A stretch of 64,000 bases of DNA. Source: CAYLPU01 sp964385635 (GTDB lineage: Bacteria > Chloroflexota > Anaerolineae > B4-G1). Of the stretch, positions 43,592 to 51,901 are shown piece after piece. Each line of letters begins with the position of its first letter. Within the stretch, counting starts at the first letter, position 1. The stretch covers positions 7,139-71,138 of the forward strand of contig CAYLPU010000011.1 in NCBI GenBank assembly GCA_964385635.1. Direction: 5' to 3'. The notes under the pieces are model-generated. The model had not been told where the DNA came from and made no database searches. It worked only from the letters and a program-made list of their open reading frames with translations. The translations under genes were made by a program, and so were the position numbers.

Positions 43592-44120
43592 CTACGGCAC
43601 GGGCGAAACCTCAACCGTCACAGCCCCGCCGCTGGAGTCTGGCAGATAGAACGGCTCGCTCGTGGCGAGTAGTTTGCCTTCTTCCCCCTTGTAGACCAGC
43701 CAGCGGAATGGTCCCCTGCCCAGGTCCTCCTCGGCGACCCACCACACCTGCTTGCCCACGAATTCTCTGTCCTCACCGATCACGATATCATTCAGTCCTC
43801 CCTGCCACCCCCCCCCCGACGTCATACCAGTCTCCACCCAGCCCTCTTTGGTATTGGACGACAGTCCATAGATCCTGCCATTGGATGTCGGCCCAGGGCC
43901 ACGTCTGGGGGAATTGGACGCGTAACTCGATCCATCCCCCGGTGGATGGCGGTGGCGGCGGTGGGAATGGGGCGGGGGTTGGCCGGGGCGTTGGCCGGGG
44001 CGGCAAATCTGCCAGTGCGGTCTGTGTCAGCAATGGCAGCAACGCGATTGCCAGCAGGGCACAGGCGATGCCGGCGCTGAGAGTCAGATAAGTGCTTGAT
44101 TTGTGGTGTTTCGGTGTCAT
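43592..44120 (-). CDS. Secreted protein with Pro-rich linker, frame interrupted at a G10 run
   Basis: An ATG at 44120 (AAAGGAGACGTGAG upstream) begins a product with a signal-like hydrophobic segment (about residues 12-35) and a Pro-rich stretch. The mature part starts with GGWIELRVQFPQTWPWADIQW. Reading in this frame ends soon after a run of ten G (43808-43817 on the minus strand). One base fewer joins it to the frame ending at 43592, whose product continues with GLNDIVIGEDREFVGKQVWWVAEED. The whole would be about 175 residues. The run could be phase-variable or an assembly error. No family is recognised. Confidence 0.55.
43808..43817. repeat. G10/C10 homopolymer inside the secreted-protein gene
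   Basis: Ten consecutive C on the plus strand lie at the exact point where the two frames of the gene must be joined. Loss of one base restores one long frame. Runs of this length slip in replication and also cause sequencing errors. Confidence 0.85.
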
Positions 44121-44224
44121 TCTCACGTCTCCTTTTTTGCTGGGGTTTGCTGATGGACACTCTTGCCAGACACCCAGTATTTTATCACGAATGGCGCGAA
44201 TCGGCGAATTACACGATCTGCCGT

Positions 44225-44253
44225 TTGCATCTTGTCTGGCGACACGGTATAAT
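44225..44253 (+). promoter_or_regulatory. Promoter of the selenoprotein gene
   Basis: TTGCAT (44225-44230) and TATAAT (44248-44253) are 17 bp apart. The transcript would begin near 44260, about 46 nt before the ATG. Confidence 0.6.
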
Positions 44254-44305
44254 ACCATCAAGTTGGAAGGTTGGCCCTGTTGCTGTTGCTGGATTGGAGA
44301 ACCCG

Positions 44306-45193
44306 ATGCCTGTAGACAGTTTCAAATACTTGCCCCGCCTCATCGCTGCGTTCTACCGGATGACCGACCGCCAGCCAGAACTCCCCATCCCCTGGACATC
44401 GTTGCCACGCTCTTTATCAGACTGCAAGTTCGGGCTGGTGACGTCGGGCGGGCTGTACCACCAGTCCGTCGAGCCACCCTTTGACCTGGCGCGGGAGAGG
44501 CAGGAGCCGACGTGGGGAGATCCCACTTACCGCACCCTGCCCACCGACATCCGGCAGGAAGAGGTGGAAGCCAGTCACCTGCATATCAACACGCAGTCGG
44601 TGCTGTTGGACGTCAACATCCTGCTGCCTATCCGCCGCTTCCAGGAGTTGGCCGTCGAGGGGCGCATAGGTGGCCTGGCGAAACACGCTTACTCCTTCAT
44701 GGGCTACCAGGGGTTCCCGCCGGACACGATCGCCTGGCGGGAGACCTACGGTCCCCAGGTGGCTGAGAGGCTCAAAGCCGAGGAGGTGGGCTGCGTGTTG
44801 CTCACCCCCGCCTGACCAGACTGCGCCGTCAACGTGCCCGTGCTGGCACGGACGCTGGAGGCCGCCGGCCTTTCCACGATCCTGGTGACAAATATGCCCT
44901 TCTGGGCGGAAAGAGTCGGCGTGCCGCGCACGTTGGCCGTCGAGTTCCCCTTCGGCCACACGCTGGGCCGGCCCCACGATACGGCCCAGCAAATGCGGGT
45001 GGTCCGCCAGGCGCTGGAGGTGCTGGAAACGGCGGAGGCTCCCGGCACGATCGTGCACTCCCCGGAGACGTGGCCCGTGCCCCGGAGAGAGGCGCTCAAG
45101 GGCTGGCAGCCGGAGGCGCCGTCGCCCATCATCCAAATACTGGCTCCCCGCTTCCGCGAGATGGTGCGACAGCGGCGGCAACATAAAGCGTGA
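44306..45193 (+). CDS. Selenoprotein of the glycine/sarcosine/betaine/proline reductase B (GrdB/PrdB) family, UGA-coded Sec170
   Basis: The frame from ATG 44306 (GGAG 7 nt upstream) meets TGA at 44813-44815 and goes on in the same frame to a TGA at 45191, giving 295 residues with Sec at 170. Both halves belong to one family. Before the codon are FGLVTSGGLYHQ, PTDIRQEEVEASHLHIN and GCVLLTPA; after it come PDC, LARTLEAAGLSTILVTN and VPRTLAVEFPFGHTLG. The local motif is U-P-D-C, a redox pair. A SECIS-like hairpin follows at 44827-44854. Relatives act in selenium-dependent reductases of amino acids or betaine, but this short member's substrate is unknown. No sel genes lie in the window. Confidence 0.82.
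44827..44854 (+). promoter_or_regulatory. Bacterial SECIS-like hairpin after the UGA codon
   Basis: CGTGCC (44833-44838) pairs with GGCACG (44845-44850) around a CGTGCT loop. CGTC (44827-44830) pairs with GACG (44851-44854), leaving AA bulged. The loop starts 24 nt after the UGA and has G in its second position, within the range known for bacterial SECIS elements bound by SelB. Confidence 0.7.
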
Positions 45194-45265
45194 GGCATAT
45201 CGAAGAGAAAGCCACGCCAATTTGGTAAGAATTTTGGGCTTCAAGGAGTCCGGGAGGGCTATTCC

Positions 45266-46117
45266 ATGAACGATGAGGACAGACGGGTTGTTTTGATCAC
45301 TGGAGCCTCGTCAGGTATCGGCAAAGCCTGTGCGAACTATCTGCATCAACGAGGCTGTCGAGTGTATGGTACCAGCCGCCATGTATTGTCTCGAACAGCG
45401 GAGGTGCCTAGAACGGAGCGTGTTCATTCTGCACCTTTCGAAATGATTCAGATGGATGTTGATCGTGATACCTCCGTTACGCGAGGGGTTGGTCTTGTTT
45501 TGGAGAACGAGGGGCGACTGGACATTTTGGTAAACAGCGCGGGATTTGGAGTCGCGGGGTCCGTCGAGGACACTTCTATTGATGAAGCATGGTCTCAGTT
45601 TGAGACAAATTTTTTCGGTGTTTTACGTACCTGTCGGGCAGTTCTTCCCGTTATGAGAGAACAGCGTTATGGGTACATCGTGAATATCGGCTCAATGGCA
45701 GGCTTAATTGGACTTCCCTTTCAGGGATTGTATAGCGCCAGTAAGTTTGCCTTGGAGGGGATGACCGAAGCATTGCGTATGGAAGTTCGACCATTTGGCA
45801 TCCGCGTGGTACTCATTGAGCCAGGCGACTTTCATACTCAATTCACAGCCCACCGCCGCAAGACCCTCAAATCCCAGCAGGACTCAGTTTACGTGGAGAA
45901 GTTCAACGCTGCCCTGGGAGTTGTGGAGGCCGACGAAACCAACGGGCCTTCTCCTGACAGAATCGCTCGTCTTCTTGAACGCATAGTAAACGACCCGTCG
46001 CCTCGTGTCCGCTACCCAATCGGTCCTATTTCAGAGAGGGCCGCAATTACACTGAAGAAAGTGATGCCTCCGCGACTTTTCGAATGGGCTTTGATGATGT
46101 ATTACAAACTGCTCTGA
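45266..46117 (+). CDS. Short-chain dehydrogenase/reductase
   Basis: The 283-residue protein has the classical SDR signatures TGASSGIGK for NAD(P), NSAG, and a catalytic Ser with Y-x3-K (GSMAGLIGLPFQGLYSASK). It resembles fungal and plant-type 3-beta/11-beta or retinol dehydrogenase-like SDRs. Base composition is visibly lower in GC than the neighbours, which suggests transfer. It begins 72 nt after the selenoprotein gene behind GGGAGGG and runs in the same direction. Confidence 0.88.
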   Translation: MNDEDRRVVLITGASSGIGKACANYLHQRGCRVYGTSRHVLSRTAEVPRTERVHSAPFEMIQMDVDRDTSVTRGVGLVLENEGRLDILVNSAGFGVAGSVEDTSIDEAWSQFETNFFGVLRTCRAVLPVMREQRYGYIVNIGSMAGLIGLPFQGLYSASKFALEGMTEALRMEVRPFGIRVVLIEPGDFHTQFTAHRRKTLKSQQDSVYVEKFNAALGVVEADETNGPSPDRIARLLERIVNDPSPRVRYPIGPISERAAITLKKVMPPRLFEWALMMYYKLL

Positions 46118-46138
46118 TTGTGATTAAGGAGGTCGAGA

Positions 46139-46810
46139 ATGCTAGTCGTATCAGAGGCGTGGAAGGCTGCCTATCCTGGAGCAGTGGTGGGCAACCTGGT
46201 GATGCACAACGTTTCCAATCCAGAGTATCACCCTGTGCTTGATAGGTCTAAAGACGAACTAGAGAATCGGCTATGAGCCCGGTTTCACGATAAGGCGGAC
46301 CTGAAGACCCTGGAACCCATCCAGGCGTACGGTGTCTATTTCAAGCGGTACAGGAAGACCTATCCTGTCTACCTTCAACTTGAGTCAGTCGTCCTTAAAG
46401 GCAAGTCAATTCCTCGCGTCGCCGCGCTCATTGAAGCGATGTTTATGGCTGAGCTCAAGAACTTGCTCTTGACGGCCGGGCATGACCTGGAAGCCTTGCA
46501 GATGCCGGTAACGCTTGACGTATCAGACGGCGGTGAGTGCTACACCCGGCTCAATGGGCAGGAACGGGTGCTGAAGCCTGGCGATATGATGATGGCCGAT
46601 GCTCAGGGTGTCATCTCCAGCGTGCTCTACGGGCCAGACCATCGCACACGGATAACATCCGACACCCGGCACGTTTTCTTCGCGGTCTATGCGCCGTCAG
46701 GTATTGGGGAACGGGCGGTGTACCAGCACCTGCGGGACATTCAGGCGAACGTTATGCTCGTCGCGCCGGAGGCCGAGGTGGAACCGCTGAAAGTTGTGGT
46801 GGCCGCGTGA
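46139..46810 (+). pseudogene. B3/B4-domain (PheT-like) protein interrupted by a TGA codon
   Basis: A frame from ATG 46139 (AAGGAGGTCGAG upstream) codes for a domain related to the tRNA-binding B3/4 part of phenylalanyl-tRNA synthetase beta, with KRYRKTYPVYLQLESVVLKGK. TGA at 46274-46276 (codon 46) interrupts it and the frame then runs on to 46810. The codon falls in a helix where relatives often have arginine (…ELRARF), so it most likely arose from CGA to TGA. No hairpin follows and no redox motif surrounds it, so selenocysteine is unlikely. A later ATG at 46439 gives only the last half. Confidence 0.65.
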
Positions 46811-46821
46811 AAATCGGGTGT

Positions 46822-46850
46822 TTGCCTTTTGTGGCAGGCGTGTGTACAAT
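46822..46850 (+). promoter_or_regulatory. Promoter of hsdR
   Basis: TTGCCT (46822-46827) and TACAAT (46845-46850) have a 17-bp spacer. They precede hsdR by about 170 bp, leaving a long leader. Confidence 0.6.
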
Positions 46851-46898
46851 TGTAGCCAAGCGGAGGGAAGGTGAGCGAGAGGTGAGTTGCCAGCGCAG

Positions 46899-46920
46899 CG
46901 GTGGATTTGACGATCCACCG
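46899..46920 (+). promoter_or_regulatory. Hairpin in the hsdR leader
   Basis: CGGTGGAT (46899-46906) and ATCCACCG (46913-46920) form a perfect 8-bp stem in the untranslated leader. No T-tract follows. A binding site or a translation control is possible, but unproven. Confidence 0.35.
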
Positions 46921-47021
46921 TGAGCGTGGAAGGGTTGCTTCTGTCACGAGGTGTTAAACATGACATTGTCGAAGTAGTTACGTAGAGGATTGCTAAGACA
47001 GGTCTGACGAGAGCGTAGAAG

Positions 47022-49826
47022 TTGTCCACTCCAACCGAATCCAAAACCCGAAAAGATCTCATTGATCCCGCCTTGGAAAAAGCAGGATGGGGGAAGGTCG
47101 GCGAATCTGACCTGATTGGCATCGAAATCCCCGTGGACGGGTTCGATCCCCGGGCGTGGGAGGTACTTGAGGCCAGGCTGAGGCGCTTGGGCGAGGCTGG
47201 TCTTTCCTACGACGTCGATCTGCCCGAAGGCGTCAGCGATTACGTCCTCTACCGTCCCAACGGCGAGATCATCGCCGTGGTAGAGGCCAAACGCACCAGC
47301 GTTGATCCCCGGCTGGCCCAGGCCCAGGCTGAGTTCTACGTCACCGAACTCGAGAAGCAGCAGAGTTTCCGCCCCTTCGCCTTCATGACCAACGGGTACG
47401 ACATCTACTTCTGGGACGTGGGCCGGGCCAACAAACGATTGGTGTACGGTTTCTTTTCCCCCGCCGATCTGGCCAATCTGCTCTACAGCCGGCAGAACCA
47501 GACACCCCTGACCGAGGCCCCGATCGACACCGCCATCACCGATCGCGTGTATCAGCAAGAGAGCATCCGCCGGGTGTGTGAGGCCTTTGAGCAGGGTAAG
47601 CGCAAGGTCTTGCTGGTGATGGCTACCGGCACCGGCAAGACCCGCGTAGCGATGTCGCTGGTAGACATCTTCCTGCGCACCAACCAGGCGCGGCGGATTC
47701 TGTTCGTCGCCGACCGGGATGCGCTGGTAAAACAAGCCGAGACGGAGGGATTTCACGATCATATCCCGGATGAACCCTGCACCCGCATCTACACCCACAG
47801 AATTGATAAGACGAACCGTCTCTACGTCGTCACGCTGCAGACGCTGAGCAAGTGCTTCGAACAGTTTACGCCCGGCTTCTTTGACCTGATCATCTTCGAC
47901 GAAGTCCATCGCTCCATTTTCAACAAGTGGAACGAGGTGCTCCACTACTTCGACGGTCGTATGATTGGGCTGACCGCCACTCCTGCTGACTTCATTGACC
48001 GCAACACCTTTCTCGAGTTCGAGTGCCACGACGAGACGCCGACCTTCCTGTATGAGTACGACGACGCGATCAGAGACGGCTACCTGGTTGACTACAGCCT
48101 ATACGCGGCGCGGACGAGGTTCCAGCGCCAGGGCATCCGGGGCGTTGACCTGAGCGAGGAGGAGCGTTACGCCCTGATTGAGCAGGGACTGGATCCCGAT
48201 AACATTGACTTCTCCGGCACCGATCTGGAGAAGAACGTCAGCAACCGCGACACGCTGCGCAAGCAGTGGGAAGAGATCTGGGAAGTCTGTCACAAAGACA
48301 AATCGGGGCAACTTCCTGGCAAGACGATCGTCTTTGCCATGACCCAGAAGCACGCCCTGCGCCTGGCGGATGTGTTCGAGGAGATGTATCCCCAATATCC
48401 CGGCCTGGTGCAGGTGATCACCTGTAAGTCTGAGTATAAAGGCACGCTGATCAAGAAGTTCAAGAAGAAGAGTCTGCCCCGTTTCGCCATCTCTGTAGAC
48501 ATGCTGGAGACCGGGGTGAATGTGCCGGAGGTGGTCAACCTGGTCTTTATGCGGCCAATCCATTCCCGGATCAAACTAGAGCAGATGATCGGCCGGGGCA
48601 CCCGCAGCCACGCGACCTGCAAACACCCAGAATGGTTACCCGATGGTCACAAGAAGGAGTTCCAGATCATTGACTTTTGGGAGAACGACTTCAGTAAACG
48701 TCCGCAGGAGCAAGTGGCCCAGAGCCTGCCGGTGCTGGTGACCATCTTCAACACCCGCCTCAAGTTGTTGGAACTATACCTGGCAGATCAGCAATCGGAC
48801 GATGCCCGGTGGGTGATCGCCGACTTGCGCGCCCAGATCGCGCTTATCCCCATCGATTCCTTCTCGGTCAAGCGGGTCTACCCCGAGATCAAGCGGGCCT
48901 GGCAGGACTCGTTCTGGCGCTACCTCACCCCGGACAGGCTAACGTTTCTCAGGCTGAAGGTAGGGCCGTTGCTGCGGTATGCACCGGGCGTGGACGTGCA
49001 AGCGGCCACGTTTACCAGCAAGGTGGAGCGGCTGAAGCTCCAAATCCTGACTGGCCGAGACCCCTCCGCCACAGCCCAATCCATCGCCGAGGACGTCAGC
49101 CGGTTGCCGGAGTTCGTCTACGAAGATTCGCAGCGCGAGCGGGCCGCCAGGCTGTGCCTCACGCCCCAGTTGCAAACGGCCACCGTGGCTCAACTGAACC
49201 AGGTGATTGAAACACTGGCCGACCAGATGAAGAACCGGCGAGCCAAGCCCAACACCTTCCTGGAGCTCGACCTGCCCGACTTCGTCGAAATGCGCGGCTA
49301 CATCTTGCTATACGGCGGCAGCCAGCCGGTGTACGTCGAGGAGTACCGCCAGCGCGTCGAGCAGCGAATTCTCGACCTGGCCGCCGACCATCCCACCGTC
49401 GAGGCCATTGATCGCGGCGAACCGGTCACGGACCTGCAATTGATCGAACTGGAACGCACCTTGCGGCAGGAGTTGGGCGGCGGCGACGTGGAACTATCGG
49501 AACCCAACATTCGGAAAGCGTACGGGCTCAAGGTGGGCAGCCTGCTGGAGTTTCTGCGTCGCCTGCTGGAAATCGAGGGCATCCCCGATTATGGTGACAT
49601 CGTGCGCCGCCAGTTCGAAGGATACATCGCCGGGCATCCCTTCAACGGGGATCAGATCCGCTTCCTGCGAGTGGTGCAGAACGTCTTCTTGCAAAGACGC
49701 CGCCTGGAATTGGCCGATCTGTACGGACCACCGCTGACCCGCTTCGGCCAGGATGCGGTCGAGCGGTTGTTCACTACGGAAGAAGTGAGTCAAGTGCTGG
49801 AATTCGTTGACTCACTGACTGTGTAG
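47022..49826 (+). CDS. hsdR: Type I restriction enzyme R subunit
   Basis: The 934-residue subunit has an N-terminal PD-(D/E)xK nuclease (D in GVSDYVLYRPNGEIIAVVEAKRT). Helicase motor motifs follow: MATGTGKTRVA (Walker A), FDEVHRS (DExH), LTATP and MIGRGTRS (motif VI), and then an EcoEI-type C-terminal part. It translocates and cuts DNA lacking the methyl mark. TTG 47022 is the only reasonable start because a stop lies two codons upstream. All catalytic motifs look intact. The promoter upstream serves it alone. hsdM and hsdS are 2 kb downstream, past rloAB. Confidence 0.93.
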   Translation: MSTPTESKTRKDLIDPALEKAGWGKVGESDLIGIEIPVDGFDPRAWEVLEARLRRLGEAGLSYDVDLPEGVSDYVLYRPNGEIIAVVEAKRTSVDPRLAQAQAEFYVTELEKQQSFRPFAFMTNGYDIYFWDVGRANKRLVYGFFSPADLANLLYSRQNQTPLTEAPIDTAITDRVYQQESIRRVCEAFEQGKRKVLLVMATGTGKTRVAMSLVDIFLRTNQARRILFVADRDALVKQAETEGFHDHIPDEPCTRIYTHRIDKTNRLYVVTLQTLSKCFEQFTPGFFDLIIFDEVHRSIFNKWNEVLHYFDGRMIGLTATPADFIDRNTFLEFECHDETPTFLYEYDDAIRDGYLVDYSLYAARTRFQRQGIRGVDLSEEERYALIEQGLDPDNIDFSGTDLEKNVSNRDTLRKQWEEIWEVCHKDKSGQLPGKTIVFAMTQKHALRLADVFEEMYPQYPGLVQVITCKSEYKGTLIKKFKKKSLPRFAISVDMLETGVNVPEVVNLVFMRPIHSRIKLEQMIGRGTRSHATCKHPEWLPDGHKKEFQIIDFWENDFSKRPQEQVAQSLPVLVTIFNTRLKLLELYLADQQSDDARWVIADLRAQIALIPIDSFSVKRVYPEIKRAWQDSFWRYLTPDRLTFLRLKVGPLLRYAPGVDVQAATFTSKVERLKLQILTGRDPSATAQSIAEDVSRLPEFVYEDSQRERAARLCLTPQLQTATVAQLNQVIETLADQMKNRRAKPNTFLELDLPDFVEMRGYILLYGGSQPVYVEEYRQRVEQRILDLAADHPTVEAIDRGEPVTDLQLIELERTLRQELGGGDVELSEPNIRKAYGLKVGSLLEFLRRLLEIEGIPDYGDIVRRQFEGYIAGHPFNGDQIRFLRVVQNVFLQRRRLELADLYGPPLTRFGQDAVERLFTTEEVSQVLEFVDSLTV

Positions 49827-49849
49827 CAGACCTGCCAGGTCCGAGTAAA

Positions 49850-49878
49850 TTGCCCTTCTTTGGATATTGTGGTACAAT
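49850..49878 (+). promoter_or_regulatory. Promoter of rloAB
   Basis: TTGCCC (49850-49855) and TACAAT (49873-49878) are spaced by 17 bp, so rloA has its own promoter inside the restriction locus. Confidence 0.65.
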
Positions 49879-49942
49879 GTGATAAAGCGTTGTTTTTGTG
49901 ATCTTTTCACAAATAGACACAATTATAATCAAGGAGAAGGCC

Positions 49943-51256
49943 ATGTTGGTCGAATTCAGCGTCGGAAATTATCGCTCGTTTCATGCCCCGGTCACGCTGA
50001 GCATGCAAGCGGCAAAACTCCGCTCCAGCGACAAGCGCCTGGACGAGCACAACGTTTTCCAGGCTGATCGTCTCAGCCTATTGCGCAGCGCGGCGATTTA
50101 TGGCGCAAACGCCAGCGGCAAGAGCAATCTGATCCAGGCGATGGCGTTTATGCGCCGTTTCGTCCGGCAATCTTCCCGGGAATCCCAGGCCGGAGAGCCA
50201 ACCGGCGTGGAACGCTTTCGTTTGAGCACGGCTACTCGAGACAAGCCATCCTGTTTCCAGATTATCTTCCGTCTGGATGACCGACGCTACCGCTATGGTT
50301 TCGAGATAGACGAGGAACAGGTACGCGCTGAGTGGCTGTACCACACAGGACAGCGCGAAACTCGCCTGTTCATCCGCGAGGGAGCGCAGTACGATATTTC
50401 GAGTGTGTTCAAGCCAGGACGCGGGCTGACGGAACGCACTCGTAATAACGCCCTGTTCCTTTCTGTTGCCGCTCAGTTCAACGTCCGGCTGGCGGTGACC
50501 CTTCTTGAATGGTTCAGGCAGGGTTTCAACATCATCTCTGGCTTGGATGATACTGCCTATGTTGGGTTCACGTTGAGACGTTTTGATACGGATGAATCCT
50601 TCCGGCAGCGCGTGCTTGCCTTCGTGCGCGAGGCGGACCTGGGGATTGCGGATATTCACGTTGAGAGACTGCCCCTTGCAGAAGCCCCGATTCCCGAAGA
50701 GGTACAATATCTATTGGCGCAGGTGGCGAGAGAACAGGGGAGGAGCGGGGAAGAGCTTTTAGTGAGTCGGCCAAAAACCACGCACCAGGTTTTCAACTCG
50801 GAACAGAGCGTAGCAGGTTGGGAGACGTTCGATATGGAAAAACAAGAATCGCAGGGGACGCAGAAAATCTTTAACCTGTCCGGCCCACTGCTGGATACCC
50901 TGGAAGGGGGCAAATTGCTGGTCATTGACGAGATGGAAGCGCGGCTGCATCCCTTCATCACCCGCGCCGTGATTCAGTTGTTCAATTCGCCGCAGACGAA
51001 CCCGCGCAACGCCCAGCTTGTCTTTGCCACCCACGATACCAGTTTGCTCAGTCACCGCTTTTTCCGCCGTGATCAAATCTGGTTCACCGAAAAAGACCAA
51101 TATGGCGCGACTGACATGTATTCGCTGGCCGAGTTGCAGGTGCGCAATGACGCCTCGTTCGACAAGGACTATATCGCCGGCAAGTACGGGGCTATTCCGT
51201 TCATCGGCGGATTACACAGCCTGTTCGAGGAGCATCCTGATGGCCAGAAAGCCTAA
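49943..51256 (+). CDS. rloA: RloA-type AAA (Rad50/ABC-like) ATPase
   Basis: The 437-residue ATPase has the P-loop GANASGKSNLIQAM near residue 55, a late Walker B (LLVIDEMEARLHP), and FATHDTSLL. It belongs to the AAA15/OLD-like family known as RloA, which is found linked to type I restriction loci and to AbiL-like phage defence. It works with RloB. ATG 49943 follows AAGGAGAAGG, and a reading starting at 49898 is not favoured. The gene overlaps rloB by 17 nt. Confidence 0.88.
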   Translation: MLVEFSVGNYRSFHAPVTLSMQAAKLRSSDKRLDEHNVFQADRLSLLRSAAIYGANASGKSNLIQAMAFMRRFVRQSSRESQAGEPTGVERFRLSTATRDKPSCFQIIFRLDDRRYRYGFEIDEEQVRAEWLYHTGQRETRLFIREGAQYDISSVFKPGRGLTERTRNNALFLSVAAQFNVRLAVTLLEWFRQGFNIISGLDDTAYVGFTLRRFDTDESFRQRVLAFVREADLGIADIHVERLPLAEAPIPEEVQYLLAQVAREQGRSGEELLVSRPKTTHQVFNSEQSVAGWETFDMEKQESQGTQKIFNLSGPLLDTLEGGKLLVIDEMEARLHPFITRAVIQLFNSPQTNPRNAQLVFATHDTSLLSHRFFRRDQIWFTEKDQYGATDMYSLAELQVRNDASFDKDYIAGKYGAIPFIGGLHSLFEEHPDGQKA

Positions 51257-51875
51257 ACCGAGCGGGCGTGAATACTTGCCGGACAAGGGCCGGCCATTGG
51301 GACGCCGCCAGGTCAATGTGCGCCCCCCGCGGCCTCGGTTCCTGATCGTGTGTGAGGGGAGCAAAACCGAGCCGAACTACTTTCGGCGCTTTCGCATCAA
51401 CATCGACGTGGTGGACCTGAATGTGATCGGATTGGGAGACCACACGTTGAGCCTGGTGCAACGCACCTGCGAGTTGATGCGGCAGGGCGACTATGCACAG
51501 GTCTGGTGCGTCTTTGACCGCGACAGCTTCCCCGCCGAGCGGTTCAACGAAGCCCTCAACCAGGCCCGGCTGCATGGCATCCGAACCGCCTATTCCAACG
51601 AAGCCTTTGAACTCTGGTATCTGCTCCACTTTGATTACCACGACACCGCCCAATCGCGCACGCGCTACCAACAGATGCTTACCCAACGACTGGGAAAGCC
51701 ATATCGGAAAAACGCTCCCGATATGTACAACCTGCTCAAAGAACGGCAAACGGATGCCACTCGCAACGCCCTGCGGCTGCTTGATTCCTACGGCCCCAAC
51801 CACAACCCGGAGCGTGACAATCCCTGCACGACCGTGCATCAATTGGTGGAAGAACTGAATCGCTGCGTTCGCTGA
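51240..51875 (+). CDS. rloB: RloB family protein
   Basis: The 211-residue protein has the RloB pattern FLIVCEGSKTEPNYFRRF and a Toprim-like acidic CVFDRDSFP, with EAFELWYLLHF in between. RloB is the effector-like partner of RloA, likely a metal-dependent nuclease. The pair resembles AbiL, where a phage trigger is sensed by the ATPase. Its start at ATG 51240 lies within the end of rloA. Function is inferred from the family, not shown. Confidence 0.87.
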   Translation: MARKPKPSGREYLPDKGRPLGRRQVNVRPPRPRFLIVCEGSKTEPNYFRRFRINIDVVDLNVIGLGDHTLSLVQRTCELMRQGDYAQVWCVFDRDSFPAERFNEALNQARLHGIRTAYSNEAFELWYLLHFDYHDTAQSRTRYQQMLTQRLGKPYRKNAPDMYNLLKERQTDATRNALRLLDSYGPNHNPERDNPCTTVHQLVEELNRCVR

Positions 51876-51901
51876 ATCTCTCGTTGTCATAGTGAGGTGT
51901 G

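Noticed and set aside
44834..45193. Stand-alone gene for the second half of the selenoprotein
   Set aside because: It is in the same frame as the part before the TGA and completes the same family, so it is one gene.
46139..46810. In-frame TGA at 46274 read as a second selenocysteine codon
   Set aside because: No hairpin follows in the needed range, no redox partner residue is near, and the position matches an arginine in relatives, so CGA to TGA is simpler.
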